DNA of 64,000 nucleotides from G963676655 sp963678305 (lineage in GTDB: Bacteria; Verrucomicrobiota; Lentisphaeria; Victivallales; Victivallaceae). Every line of letters starts with the position of its first letter. The stretch's first letter is position 1. Under the pieces are notes generated by a model. That model saw only the letters and a list, made by a program, of their open reading frames with translations. It did not search any database and was not told the origin of the DNA. The stretch spans positions 558,001 through 622,000 of the forward strand of contig CAXXVV010000012.1 in NCBI GenBank assembly GCA_963678305.2, written 5' to 3'. A program made the translations under genes and the position numbers. Shown here piece by piece: positions 1-8,075 of the stretch.

Positions 1-8
1 ATTTATTT

Positions 9-1217
9 TCATAACTGAAATCCGAGATATTTTGCGGCCGCGGCTTTGAGATCTTTGACTTTGTCGGTTTTTTCCCAGGGGAACCCGTCTCGACCGAAAT
101 GGCCGTAAGCGGCGGCATCCTGGTAGCACCATCCGTTTTTATGCGGATTCTTCAGATCCAGAATATCGATGATCGCGGCCGGGCGCAGGTCGAAAACTTC
201 ACGCAGAACGGCTTCCAGGTTGGCGTCGTCATCAATTTTACCGGTGCCGTAGGTATCAATGTTGATGCTTAACGGATCAGCCACGCCGATTGCGTAAGCA
301 ACCTGTACTTCGCATTTGTCGGCCAATCCGGCCGCGACAATATTTTTCGCTACATAACGGCACATGTATGCGGCTGAACGGTCAACTTTTGACGGATCTT
401 TACCGGAGAACGCGCCGCCGCCGTGAGAGCCGACGCCGCCGTAGGTGTCAACGATGATTTTACGTCCGGTCAGACCGGTATCGCCATGTGGTCCGCCAAT
501 CTCGAATCTGCCGGTCGGATTAACATAATATTTAACTTCAGTCTTGAAGAATTCTGCCGGAATGACCTTTTCAGTTACCATCTTGACAACTTCTTCCAAC
601 TGCTCGATTTCCATTTCCGGGGTGTGCTGATGGGATACAACAACAGTTTCAACCTGTACCGGTTTGCCCAGCTGGTAACGGAATGAAACCTGGCTTTTTG
701 AGTCAGGACGCAGGAAATTGTATTTTTCAGGTTCTTCTTTACGCAGACGGGCCAGTTCTTCAACGATCCGGTGTGAATAAAGAATCGGGGCAGGCATCAG
801 TTCCGGAGTTTCATTTGAGGCAAAACCGAACATCATTCCCTGGTCGCCTGCACCTTGCTGGCTGTATTTGCCCATGCCTTCGGTCACTCCCTGAGATATG
901 TCCGCGGACTGCTTGTGGATGCAGATCATAACTTTGCAGGTATCGGCACAGAATCCGACGCCTTCTTCATTGTAGCCGATTTTGCGAACGGCGTCACGGG
1001 CAACTTTTTCCCAGTGTACATCAGATTTTGTGGTGATTTCACCGGAGATAACGATCAGATCGGTGGTAGTAAGGGTTTCACAGGCCACACGACTTTCGGG
1101 ATCGTGTTTAAGACAGGCGTCAAGAATTGCGTCAGATATCTGATCGCATACTTTGTCCGGATGCCCCTCTGATACTGATTCGGAAGTAAAAACGTGTTCT
1201 GCATGAATTTTGCTCAT
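9..1217 (-). CDS. metK: S-adenosylmethionine synthase
   Basis: Makes S-adenosylmethionine from methionine and ATP in the cytoplasm. The 402-residue protein has the normal family length. Visible signatures are GHPDK near residue 18 (ATP site), GAGDQGMMFG at about 122-131 and the glycine-rich GGGAFSGKD loop at about 266-274, the family's two signature stretches. The ATG is preceded by AAGGAA at good ribosome-binding distance. It lies 146 bases downstream of cysNC on the same strand, so it may be read partly from the sulfate operon, but an own promoter is equally possible. I saw no SAM riboswitch in the short gap. Nothing looks truncated, and the identification is secure. Confidence 0.97.
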   Translation of the reverse strand: MSKIHAEHVFTSESVSEGHPDKVCDQISDAILDACLKHDPESRVACETLTTTDLIVISGEITTKSDVHWEKVARDAVRKIGYNEEGVGFCADTCKVMICIHKQSADISQGVTEGMGKYSQQGAGDQGMMFGFASNETPELMPAPILYSHRIVEELARLRKEEPEKYNFLRPDSKSQVSFRYQLGKPVQVETVVVSHQHTPEMEIEQLEEVVKMVTEKVIPAEFFKTEVKYYVNPTGRFEIGGPHGDTGLTGRKIIVDTYGGVGSHGGGAFSGKDPSKVDRSAAYMCRYVAKNIVAAGLADKCEVQVAYAIGVADPLSINIDTYGTGKIDDDANLEAVLREVFDLRPAAIIDILDLKNPHKNGWCYQDAAAYGHFGRDGFPWEKTDKVKDLKAAAAKYLGFQL

Positions 1218-1363
1218 GACCGAGTTCCTTTATTTTAATTTTTAATGACTGATTTTTATAGATTTTAACAAACTATAATATACAGCTTATCAAGGGGTAA
1301 TTCAAGCCACGAATGAGCGAAATTTGAGCATGAATCCGAGTCCGGGGGGCGATAATTTTTTAT

Positions 1364-3289
1364 TTACAGGGATTGCTCCATATTGAGCATTTTAAAAATT
1401 TCCCGTTTGATTTCCGGAAGTTCCTGTTGATCGGTTCTGATATGCAGTTCCGGAGCCACCGGTGGTTCATAAGGCGAGTTCACTCCGGTAAATTCAGGGA
1501 TTTCTCCCGCATCGGCTTTCTTATAAAGACCTTTCGGGTCTCGTTTGCGGCACTCCTCGATCGGGGTGTCTACATATACTTCGAAAAAGTTATCTTCACC
1601 GATGATCTTTCTGGCGGCGTCCCGGTCTTCGCGATAAGGGGAGATAAACGCGGTTATTACGATCAAACCGGCATCATTCATCAGTTTGGCGATTTCCGCG
1701 ATCCGGCGGATATTCTCTTTGCGGTCAGCCGGGCTGAAGCCAAGGTCACGGTTGATACCGTGACGGATATTGTCGCCGTCGAGTACATAACAGGCATGTC
1801 CTTGATTGATCAATTCGTTCTCCAGGGCAAAACCGATGGTGCTTTTGCCGGAAGCGCTAAGGCCGGTAAACCAGAGTGTGACCGGTTTCTGCCCGAGCAG
1901 CGCCATACGTTCTTTCCGGGTGACCATACTTTCGTGCCATGAAATATTCTGGCTTTTCGGGGCGGCATCCAGCTTGGCGGCTCTGCTGCTGCCAGACCGG
2001 CGAATAATCATTCCGGCCGCCACTGTGTTATTGGTTACGGTATCGATAACGATAAAATTGCCGGTGCTCCGGTTTTTATTGTATTCGTCATAGGCAATTG
2101 ACTTCAATAGAGAAATTCTAACCCGACCTATTTCATTTAACTCCAGTCCGTCGGAGTCTTGACGGTGCAGGGTGTTCGGGTCGACTTTATACATCAGATT
2201 GGAAAACATCCCGCGAACGGTCTGAGTACAATGCTTGAACAGATAATGCCGGTCGACGGCCATTTTATTTTCGCTCATCCAAACCAGCATGGCTTCCAGG
2301 TCCTGTCCGGTTTCCGGCAGATTGTTGACATGGGTGATCATATTACCGCGGCTGATGTCGATCTCGTCCTCCAGGGTCAGGGTTACCGACATGCCGGAAA
2401 AGGCTTCCGGGATGTCTCCCTCCATGGTGACGATACTTTTGACCTTGCTTTCTTTCCGGGATGGATGGACAATTATTGAATCGCCCTTGCGGATCACGCC
2501 TGAAGCGACTGTACCGCAGAAACCGCGGAAATTCTGGTTTGGCCGGTTGACGTACTGGACCGGGAACCGGAAGTCGATCAGGTTACGGCCTGAGTCAATA
2601 TAGACATTCTCCAGATAACTAAGCAGCGGAGAGCCGTCATACCACGGCATATTGGTGGATTTTGTTACTACATTGTCACCCTTGAGTGCGCTGATCGGAA
2701 TAAACGTCAGGTCGGTGACATTCAGTTTTCTGGCGAAATCGACAAATTCGGATTTGATTTCCTGAAAAATATCTTCCGACCAGTCGACCAGGTCCATTTT
2801 GTTAACCGCGACTACAATATGCGGAATTCGCAGCAGTGATGAAATAAAGCAGTGGCGCCGACTCTGGGTCAGGATGCCGTTGCGGGCATCAACCAGGACG
2901 ATCGCGAGGTCGGCGGTCGAGGCGCCGGTCGCCATGTTACGGGTATACTGTTCATGGCCAGGGGTGTCGGCAATAATAAAACGGCGTTTCGGGGTTGAAA
3001 AATAACGAAAAGCCACATCGATGGTTATACCCTGTTCGCGCTCCGCTTTCAAACCGTCGGTCAACAGTGCGTAATCAATCTCTTCACGTCCCAGTTTCTT
3101 TGAATCACGATGAACGGCTTCAAGGTGATCGTTGAAAATTGACTTGCTGTCATGCAGCATCCTGCCGATCAAAGTCGATTTGCCGTCGTCAACGCTGCCG
3201 GCGGTGGTAAATCGCAGCAGTTCGGATTCTTTGGATTGGCGCAGTAACTGTTCCACCGATTCCGGTGTGGTATTTTCATTCATATTCAT
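1364..3289 (-). CDS. cysNC: Bifunctional sulfate adenylyltransferase subunit 1 / APS kinase
   Basis: Fusion of CysN (GTPase subunit of ATP sulfurylase) with CysC (APS kinase), which together with CysD turn sulfate into PAPS. The N-terminal half is EF-Tu-like: P-loop GSVDDGKST at residues 31-39, DTPGHEQ at 108-114, NKMD at 163-166. After about residue 455 the CysC domain begins, with its own P-loop GLSASGKST at 476-484 and DGDNIR near 508. Both nucleotide sites look intact at 641 residues, the usual length for the fusion. The start overlaps the cysQ stop as ATGA, which implies translational coupling. Final gene of the cysD-cysQ-cysNC operon. Confidence 0.95.
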   Translation of the reverse strand: MNMNENTTPESVEQLLRQSKESELLRFTTAGSVDDGKSTLIGRMLHDSKSIFNDHLEAVHRDSKKLGREEIDYALLTDGLKAEREQGITIDVAFRYFSTPKRRFIIADTPGHEQYTRNMATGASTADLAIVLVDARNGILTQSRRHCFISSLLRIPHIVVAVNKMDLVDWSEDIFQEIKSEFVDFARKLNVTDLTFIPISALKGDNVVTKSTNMPWYDGSPLLSYLENVYIDSGRNLIDFRFPVQYVNRPNQNFRGFCGTVASGVIRKGDSIIVHPSRKESKVKSIVTMEGDIPEAFSGMSVTLTLEDEIDISRGNMITHVNNLPETGQDLEAMLVWMSENKMAVDRHYLFKHCTQTVRGMFSNLMYKVDPNTLHRQDSDGLELNEIGRVRISLLKSIAYDEYNKNRSTGNFIVIDTVTNNTVAAGMIIRRSGSSRAAKLDAAPKSQNISWHESMVTRKERMALLGQKPVTLWFTGLSASGKSTIGFALENELINQGHACYVLDGDNIRHGINRDLGFSPADRKENIRRIAEIAKLMNDAGLIVITAFISPYREDRDAARKIIGEDNFFEVYVDTPIEECRKRDPKGLYKKADAGEIPEFTGVNSPYEPPVAPELHIRTDQQELPEIKREIFKMLNMEQSL

Positions 3290-4059
3290 AAGTTAAATTT
3301 CCTGCCCAGACAGAGAAAGCCCTGACTGTTGAGCAACGTCTCTTTATTATATTTTAATTCATTATCTTCCGTATCACCTTCATAGACCATGCCGCCGGCG
3401 GCCAGCACTACCGCGTGAGCCGCGGCGGAATCCCATTCCCAGGTCAGCCCCGCGCGATAATAGATATCGGCTTCGCCTTCCGCCACCAGACAGAACTTCA
3501 AGCTGCTGCCCATGCTGGTGCTTTTTGTTGCCTTGTATTTGTTTAAAAGAACTTCTTCGGCTTCTTTGGCGTGTGATTTGCTTCTTACCGCGGTAACCTC
3601 TGTTGTACTGACGGACGGCAACAAAGTTGTCTTTCCGTCACAAACTTTTCGCGCTCCGTCCTTACCGCCGATATAAAGCCACTTCCGGGCCGGAGCGTAA
3701 ACAATGCCGAGAATCGGCGTATTGCCTTCAATCAACGCAATGTTGACGGTGAAATCCCGTTCTTTGCGGATGAATTCCTTGGTTCCGTCCAGCGGGTCGA
3801 TCAGCCAGAAGCGCCGGTATTCCTTGCGGGTGTCATAAGGTACCAGTTCCTTATCTTCCTCTGAGATGATTGGAATATCCGGGAATTCCGCCTTGAGGAC
3901 CGTGGTTATGTGATCATGCGACAACTTGTCGGCCAGGGTTAAAGGCGAGTTGTCCTGCTTTGTCTCAAAGTCGGCGTTCGGATCATTGTAAACTTCCATG
4001 ATCAGGTCGCCGGCTTCAACTGCGGTTTTACACAATATATCTATTTGACGACTGTTCAT
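3286..4059 (-). CDS. cysQ: 3'(2'),5'-bisphosphate nucleotidase (PAP phosphatase)
   Basis: Inositol-monophosphatase superfamily enzyme expected to hydrolyse PAP, the inhibitory by-product of PAPS use, to AMP. The metal-binding motifs are present: SEEDK at about 66-70, DPLDGTKEF at 88-96 and EWDSAAAHA at 208-216. At 257 residues it has normal CysQ length. It sits between cysD (3-base gap) and cysNC (4-base overlap), so it should be made together with the two sulfurylase subunits. That position supports the PAP/PAPS role over a plain inositol monophosphatase, although substrate choice cannot be read from sequence alone. Confidence 0.92.
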   Translation of the reverse strand: MNSRQIDILCKTAVEAGDLIMEVYNDPNADFETKQDNSPLTLADKLSHDHITTVLKAEFPDIPIISEEDKELVPYDTRKEYRRFWLIDPLDGTKEFIRKERDFTVNIALIEGNTPILGIVYAPARKWLYIGGKDGARKVCDGKTTLLPSVSTTEVTAVRSKSHAKEAEEVLLNKYKATKSTSMGSSLKFCLVAEGEADIYYRAGLTWEWDSAAAHAVVLAAGGMVYEGDTEDNELKYNKETLLNSQGFLCLGRKFNL

Positions 4060-4062
4060 GGA

Positions 4063-4977
4063 TCAAAAGTAACCTTCTTCTTTTTTCTGTTCCATCGAGC
4101 CGTCCTGGTCATGATCGATCACCCTGGTTATGCGTTCGCTGTTGCGTTCGCACATGGTTTCGGCGATGATTTCATCCAGTGTCGTCGCTTCCGAGCGAAC
4201 CGCTCCGGTACAAGGCCAGCACCCGAGGGTCCGGAAACGGCACATGACTTCTTCAATATGTCCTCTTTCCGGCGGCGGGGTAACACCTTCAACATACGGG
4301 ATCAGCATATGACCGTCAACAATGACTTTACGTTTTTGCGCATAGTAAAGCGGATTAATAGCGATATTTTCACTTTTTATATAGCTCCAGATATCCAGTT
4401 CGGTCCAGTTGGAGATGGGGAAAACGCGGATTGATTCGCCCTGGTTGATCCGGCCGTTATACAGCGACCAGAGTTCCGGCCGCTGGTTTTTAGGAGCCCA
4501 TTGCCCGAATTTATCCCGAAAACTGAAAATACGCTCTTTGGCCCGGGATTTTTCTTCATCCCTTCTGGCGCCGCCGAAAGCAGCGTCATATTTGCCTTCC
4601 TTGAGCGCTTCAAGCAGGGCCTGGGTCTTTAATTGGGCGCAGCATTTGACTGTGCCGAGATCCCAGGGATTGGTGCCTGATTCAAGCGCACGGGTATTCG
4701 AAGACACCCGCAGATCAAGTTTCATGTCAGTTTTTAGTTTTTCCCTGAATTCGATCATTTCCGGAAATTTGTAAGTAGTGTCGACATGCAGCAACGGAAA
4801 TGGAATAGTTGCCGGCGCGAATGCTTTCAGCGCGAGATGCAGCATGACCGAAGAATCTTTTCCGATGGAATAAAGCATTACCGGATTTTCAAATTCAGCG
4901 ACGACTTCACGAATAATATGAATACTTTCAGCTTCCAGGCGTTGCAGGGTGTTCATCCCGTAATGGGGAGTTTTCAT
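4063..4977 (-). CDS. cysD: Sulfate adenylyltransferase subunit 2
   Basis: Small catalytic subunit of ATP sulfurylase, which forms APS from ATP and sulfate while the CysN GTPase drives the reaction. The PP-loop SIGKDSS is at residues 37-43, followed by the DTTYKFPE region and the FGGARRDEEKSRAKER stretch typical of CysD; the C-terminal CRFRTLGCWPCTG block is also typical. Length 304 is normal. First gene of the sulfate-activation operon, with a plausible promoter about 80-105 bases upstream. No sulfate permease or PAPS reductase lies nearby, so whether PAPS feeds cysteine synthesis or sulfotransferases is unknown. Confidence 0.95.
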   Translation of the reverse strand: MKTPHYGMNTLQRLEAESIHIIREVVAEFENPVMLYSIGKDSSVMLHLALKAFAPATIPFPLLHVDTTYKFPEMIEFREKLKTDMKLDLRVSSNTRALESGTNPWDLGTVKCCAQLKTQALLEALKEGKYDAAFGGARRDEEKSRAKERIFSFRDKFGQWAPKNQRPELWSLYNGRINQGESIRVFPISNWTELDIWSYIKSENIAINPLYYAQKRKVIVDGHMLIPYVEGVTPPPERGHIEEVMCRFRTLGCWPCTGAVRSEATTLDEIIAETMCERNSERITRVIDHDQDGSMEQKKEEGYF

Positions 4978-5055
4978 TATCGACCAATCTAAATCTAATT
5001 AATATTATTTCCGACAAGAACATCGACTCCAATGCGTCGACGCCAGTAAAAAATT

Positions 5056-5083
5056 AATATAGCTTAAATCAGACTAAAGTCAA
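5056..5083 (-). promoter_or_regulatory. Predicted sigma70-type promoter of the cysD operon
   Basis: On the minus strand TTGACT (5078-5083) and TATATT (5056-5061) are separated by 16 bases and point toward cysD, whose ATG is at 4977. This leaves a leader of about 70 bases. Assigned from the hexamers only. Confidence 0.45.
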
Positions 5084-5262
5084 ATTATCCGCTCCCGGCT
5101 TTTAATGATTTTCAAACATGTTTTTCTGTATTTCGGTAAAGCTGATAATATTGTAAATAAAACCAACTGGCATGGTGATTGATGATGCTGTTTTTTTTGT
5201 GTTAGTTATTGGTATGTAGTGTTTTGTGTTTTATTTACAAACAAGCTGTCTGGATATTAACA

Positions 5263-5400
5263 TTGGGAGCGCCGCGGGCCACTGCGGCATCTTACTAAAG
5301 CTCGATAAGTCACAAAAGCTTTATTATTTCAAAATAAATCGCACCTTCAATCGGGGAATAAAATATACCTTTATGCCGCAGTAGCCTGCGGCGCTCCCAA
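5263..5400. repeat. Inverted repeat with 28-base arms
   Basis: Arms at 5263-5290 and 5373-5400 are reverse complements with 26 of 28 positions identical; each begins TTGGGAGCGCCGC and ends CTGCGGCAT. The 82 bases between them are AT-rich. A 22-base stretch at the right arm (5361-5382) recurs as a direct copy at 5411-5432 with 19 of 22 matches. The design fits a small non-autonomous dispersed repeat or a structured RNA. No transposase gene is present. Confidence 0.75.
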
Positions 5401-5534
5401 GCATACAAAAAAATATGCCTTCATGTCGCAGTTGTAGTCAAACAGTCTGTTTGTTGTCATATTTAAATTTGTTTGTATTTTGTAATATTCGTTATATACT
5501 TATTTATATTTAAAACTGCCGGGAGACGGGGTAT

Positions 5535-5993
5535 ATGATAGATGTAGTTGGAAAATTGGTTGCCGCTACGGGAACAATGGGAATAATGTTTTCGTTGTAT
5601 ATTGTTTTTTCACGCCAAAAAGAGGAAAGAACTGAAATTGATTGCATTATTGATGAATTCAATCAAGAGTATCCGGATACTTCAATCACAAACACAACAC
5701 CATTTTGTCTCGGAAGGTTGTTTCATGTTTTCCTTCTTTTGTTTCCTGTCATTGGTTTTGTGATTGTTGGATTTTTTCCCGGAGAACCCGTGGTTGAAAC
5801 AGGATTAAAAAATTTCAAATTTTGGTTATCAATGTCCTTACTGATGATTCCAACAATTTTTAATTTAAGCTTTTTAATATATGTAATTGTTAGTCAGAAG
5901 ATTCATCAAAAAAAGTTTGAGGCGGAATACGGAGAACTTCTCGCTGAAATAGAGGCTGAGGAGCGCAAATCAACTGAAAATAGCGCTGAATGA
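5535..5993 (+). CDS. Small membrane protein of unknown function
   Basis: 152 residues, not recognised as a named family. Hydrophobic segments lie at about residues 8-27, 57-80 (CLGRLFHVFLLLFPVIGFVI) and 95-125 (WLSMSLLMIPTIFNLSFLIY), followed by a charged tail rich in Glu and Lys that should be cytoplasmic. A strong ribosome-binding site (GGGAGACGGGG) precedes the ATG. The gene is isolated: divergent from the cys operon across a repeat region, and convergent with the helicase gene, whose stop lies 2 bases beyond its own. Lower GC than its neighbours hints at a recently acquired or weakly constrained gene. Confidence 0.7.
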   Translation: MIDVVGKLVAATGTMGIMFSLYIVFSRQKEERTEIDCIIDEFNQEYPDTSITNTTPFCLGRLFHVFLLLFPVIGFVIVGFFPGEPVVETGLKNFKFWLSMSLLMIPTIFNLSFLIYVIVSQKIHQKKFEAEYGELLAEIEAEERKSTENSAE

Positions 5994-5995
5994 GT

Positions 5996-8053
5996 TCAAA
6001 ATAAGTCTTTCAAATTATGAACAAACGACATCGACCGGCGCGGGGCGCGGGGAGGGCGGCCCATCAGCTCCGGCGGAGCATCCTCGAGGAAGTCGGGAAT
6101 ATGAAACTCCCCATAGTCGAATTTCGGCATGGTTTCAAAGTTCCGGGTCAATATCAATTCATTTTTCGCGCGGGTTATCGCCACGTAGAGAACCCGGCGC
6201 TCTTCCTCCAGTTCTGACTCGTTACTGGTCCGGCTGTGCGGAAAAGAACCAGGTTGGGCCTGTAAAATATAACAGACGTCGCACTCGGTGCCTTTGGCGC
6301 TGTGGACCGTGATCAGGGTCACCTGGTCTTCGTCCGGCTCGGTACTGGTCGAGTGATTCGGGTCAAGAACATAGGCTTCGAGAAATTCCTTGATACTCGG
6401 GAAATTTGCCGCCAGTTCGTTGATCACCATCAGGTCACGGCGGCGCGAGGTCCATTTGTCATACTGTTCGCTGAGAACCGGAGTCAGAACATCTACTGCG
6501 GCCTTGACTGCCGTTCCGGGATCATCTTCGCACTCATTAACTTTGATTACCGCGTCAATAATCTCCGGTCGTTTCGGCAGGCGTTTTTTCAGAAAGTCAA
6601 TTGCATTTTCATCGGATTCCGACAGGTCGCTGAATATTTTTGCAGCGGTCTGGTCGCCGATTCGCGGCCAGAGCCGCAGGAAGCGGATCCAGGCCAGTTC
6701 ATCCAGTTTGTCAAACGCTGCGCGCAGCAACGACAGCATGTCTTTAACATGGGCTGTCTGCAACAATGAAAGACCGCCGATAAAGCAGTATGGAATCTTC
6801 TTTTCAATCAAGGTGCTTTCAAGTGCCCGGGCGGAGAACGCGCTGCGGATCAGGATCATGTGACTGGCCCAGTCAAACCCCTGATTGTGACGTCGTTCCA
6901 AATCCTTGCTTATATATTCAGCTTCTTCAAACTGATTGGAGAAATATTTGGTTTCGGGATGTTTGCCAAGACCGCGATATGCCCGCAAATGCTTGTTGTA
7001 ACCAAGCGGTGATTCATCCAGTACCCAGTTGGCTAAATCAAGGATTTCCTGAGTGCTGCGATAATTTTCTTCAAGTTTCATGATTTTGGGATTGATTACC
7101 CGCTGGTCGAAGGAGTGGACATTCCGGAAATCCGCGCCGCGAAACGCGTAAATGCTCTGTGCGTCGTCTCCGACACAGAATAATTGGGCCGGATTGTATA
7201 AATTTTCAAGGATCATCCATTGCAGCGGATTGGTGTCCTGCATTTCATCAACGAGAATATGGTCGAACAGAGAGCTGAGTTTACTGCGTACATCCGGATT
7301 GTTTGCCAGCACATCGGCGAAACGCTGGAGCAGATCGTCGAAATCGACGTAGCCGCGCTCCTTCTTGCGCTTATCATAAAACTTGCAAATCTTCAATGTT
7401 AAAGCCAGTTCTTCGTTTTCCAGATCGGTATATTTTTTCAAGTATTGTTCAAGCGAAATAATTGTGTTTCTCGAGTATGAGTAATAATTGACCAGTTTGG
7501 CGGCCTGCGGAAAGCCGCTTTTACTGCGGCCGTCAAGAACGGTGCCGCGGCCCAGGCGCATCAGGGCCACCTGGTCATCCCGGTCGATCACAGTCACATT
7601 GCTCATGTCGAAAACTTGCGGAATGCTGCGCATGATGTCGAGGCAGAAGCGGTGAAAAGTGCCGGCAAACAGTCCGGACGCGGCTCCGCCGAGTTCATTT
7701 TGCAGACGGTGTTTCATTTCCGCCGCGGCCCGACGGGTGAAAGTAAGCAGGAGGATACGGGTTGGATCGACGCCGTTTTTCAGCAGATGCAAGGCTCTGG
7801 CGGTGATGGTTCTGGTCTTCCCGGTGCCGGCGCCGGCCAGCAGCATAATGTTTTCCGGGCCGTCGTAAGTGGCGGCGGCCAACTGTTCCTTGTTCATCGA
7901 ATCAAGCAGACTGGACTCCGAGCCGGGGAGGGATTCCTCTTCCTTTACAACCGGCTCCCGGCATTTGGGGCAGGCGGCCAACAGCGTTTGAAAATCATGT
8001 CCGCCAGGCAAAGTGAATCCGCAATTGTGACATCTGTAGCCAGAATCACTCAT
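5996..8053 (-). CDS. UvrD/Rep-family DNA helicase with N-terminal zinc ribbon
   Basis: Superfamily 1A ATP-dependent 3'-5' DNA helicase, likely in repair or replication restart. Motifs in order: Walker A AGAGTGKT ending near residue 80, VDEMQDTN at 268-275, GDDAQSIYAFRG at 295-306, ENYRST near 329, TVHSAKGTE at 582-590 and YVAITRAK at 623-630. Before the helicase core is a short four-cysteine zinc ribbon (C8, C11, C28, C31), unusual for UvrD or PcrA. At 685 residues the core is complete. AAGGAA lies about 10 bases before the ATG. Last gene of the kdtA-thiC-DEAD-helicase operon, 22 bases after the RNA helicase. The exact subfamily (UvrD, Rep or PcrA) is undecided. Confidence 0.9.
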   Translation of the reverse strand: MSDSGYRCHNCGFTLPGGHDFQTLLAACPKCREPVVKEEESLPGSESSLLDSMNKEQLAAATYDGPENIMLLAGAGTGKTRTITARALHLLKNGVDPTRILLLTFTRRAAAEMKHRLQNELGGAASGLFAGTFHRFCLDIMRSIPQVFDMSNVTVIDRDDQVALMRLGRGTVLDGRSKSGFPQAAKLVNYYSYSRNTIISLEQYLKKYTDLENEELALTLKICKFYDKRKKERGYVDFDDLLQRFADVLANNPDVRSKLSSLFDHILVDEMQDTNPLQWMILENLYNPAQLFCVGDDAQSIYAFRGADFRNVHSFDQRVINPKIMKLEENYRSTQEILDLANWVLDESPLGYNKHLRAYRGLGKHPETKYFSNQFEEAEYISKDLERRHNQGFDWASHMILIRSAFSARALESTLIEKKIPYCFIGGLSLLQTAHVKDMLSLLRAAFDKLDELAWIRFLRLWPRIGDQTAAKIFSDLSESDENAIDFLKKRLPKRPEIIDAVIKVNECEDDPGTAVKAAVDVLTPVLSEQYDKWTSRRRDLMVINELAANFPSIKEFLEAYVLDPNHSTSTEPDEDQVTLITVHSAKGTECDVCYILQAQPGSFPHSRTSNESELEEERRVLYVAITRAKNELILTRNFETMPKFDYGEFHIPDFLEDAPPELMGRPPRAPRRSMSFVHNLKDLF

Positions 8054-8075
8054 ACTTTATGTATTCCTTAAATTA

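Larger units (their letters stand above)
4978..5534. other. Intergenic region without genes
   Basis: 557 bases between divergent cysD and a small membrane-protein gene. It holds the probable cysD promoter, a GC-rich inverted repeat (5263-5400), a degenerate direct copy of part of its right arm, and AT-rich sequence that may hold the promoter of the next gene. One weak candidate is TTGTAT followed 16 bases later by TATACT, around 5474-5501. No open reading frame with coding character was seen. Confidence 0.6.

Noticed and set aside
1218..1363. SAM riboswitch ahead of metK
   Set aside because: The 146-base gap shows no recognisable SAM-I or SAM-II core; only AT-rich promoter-like sequence.
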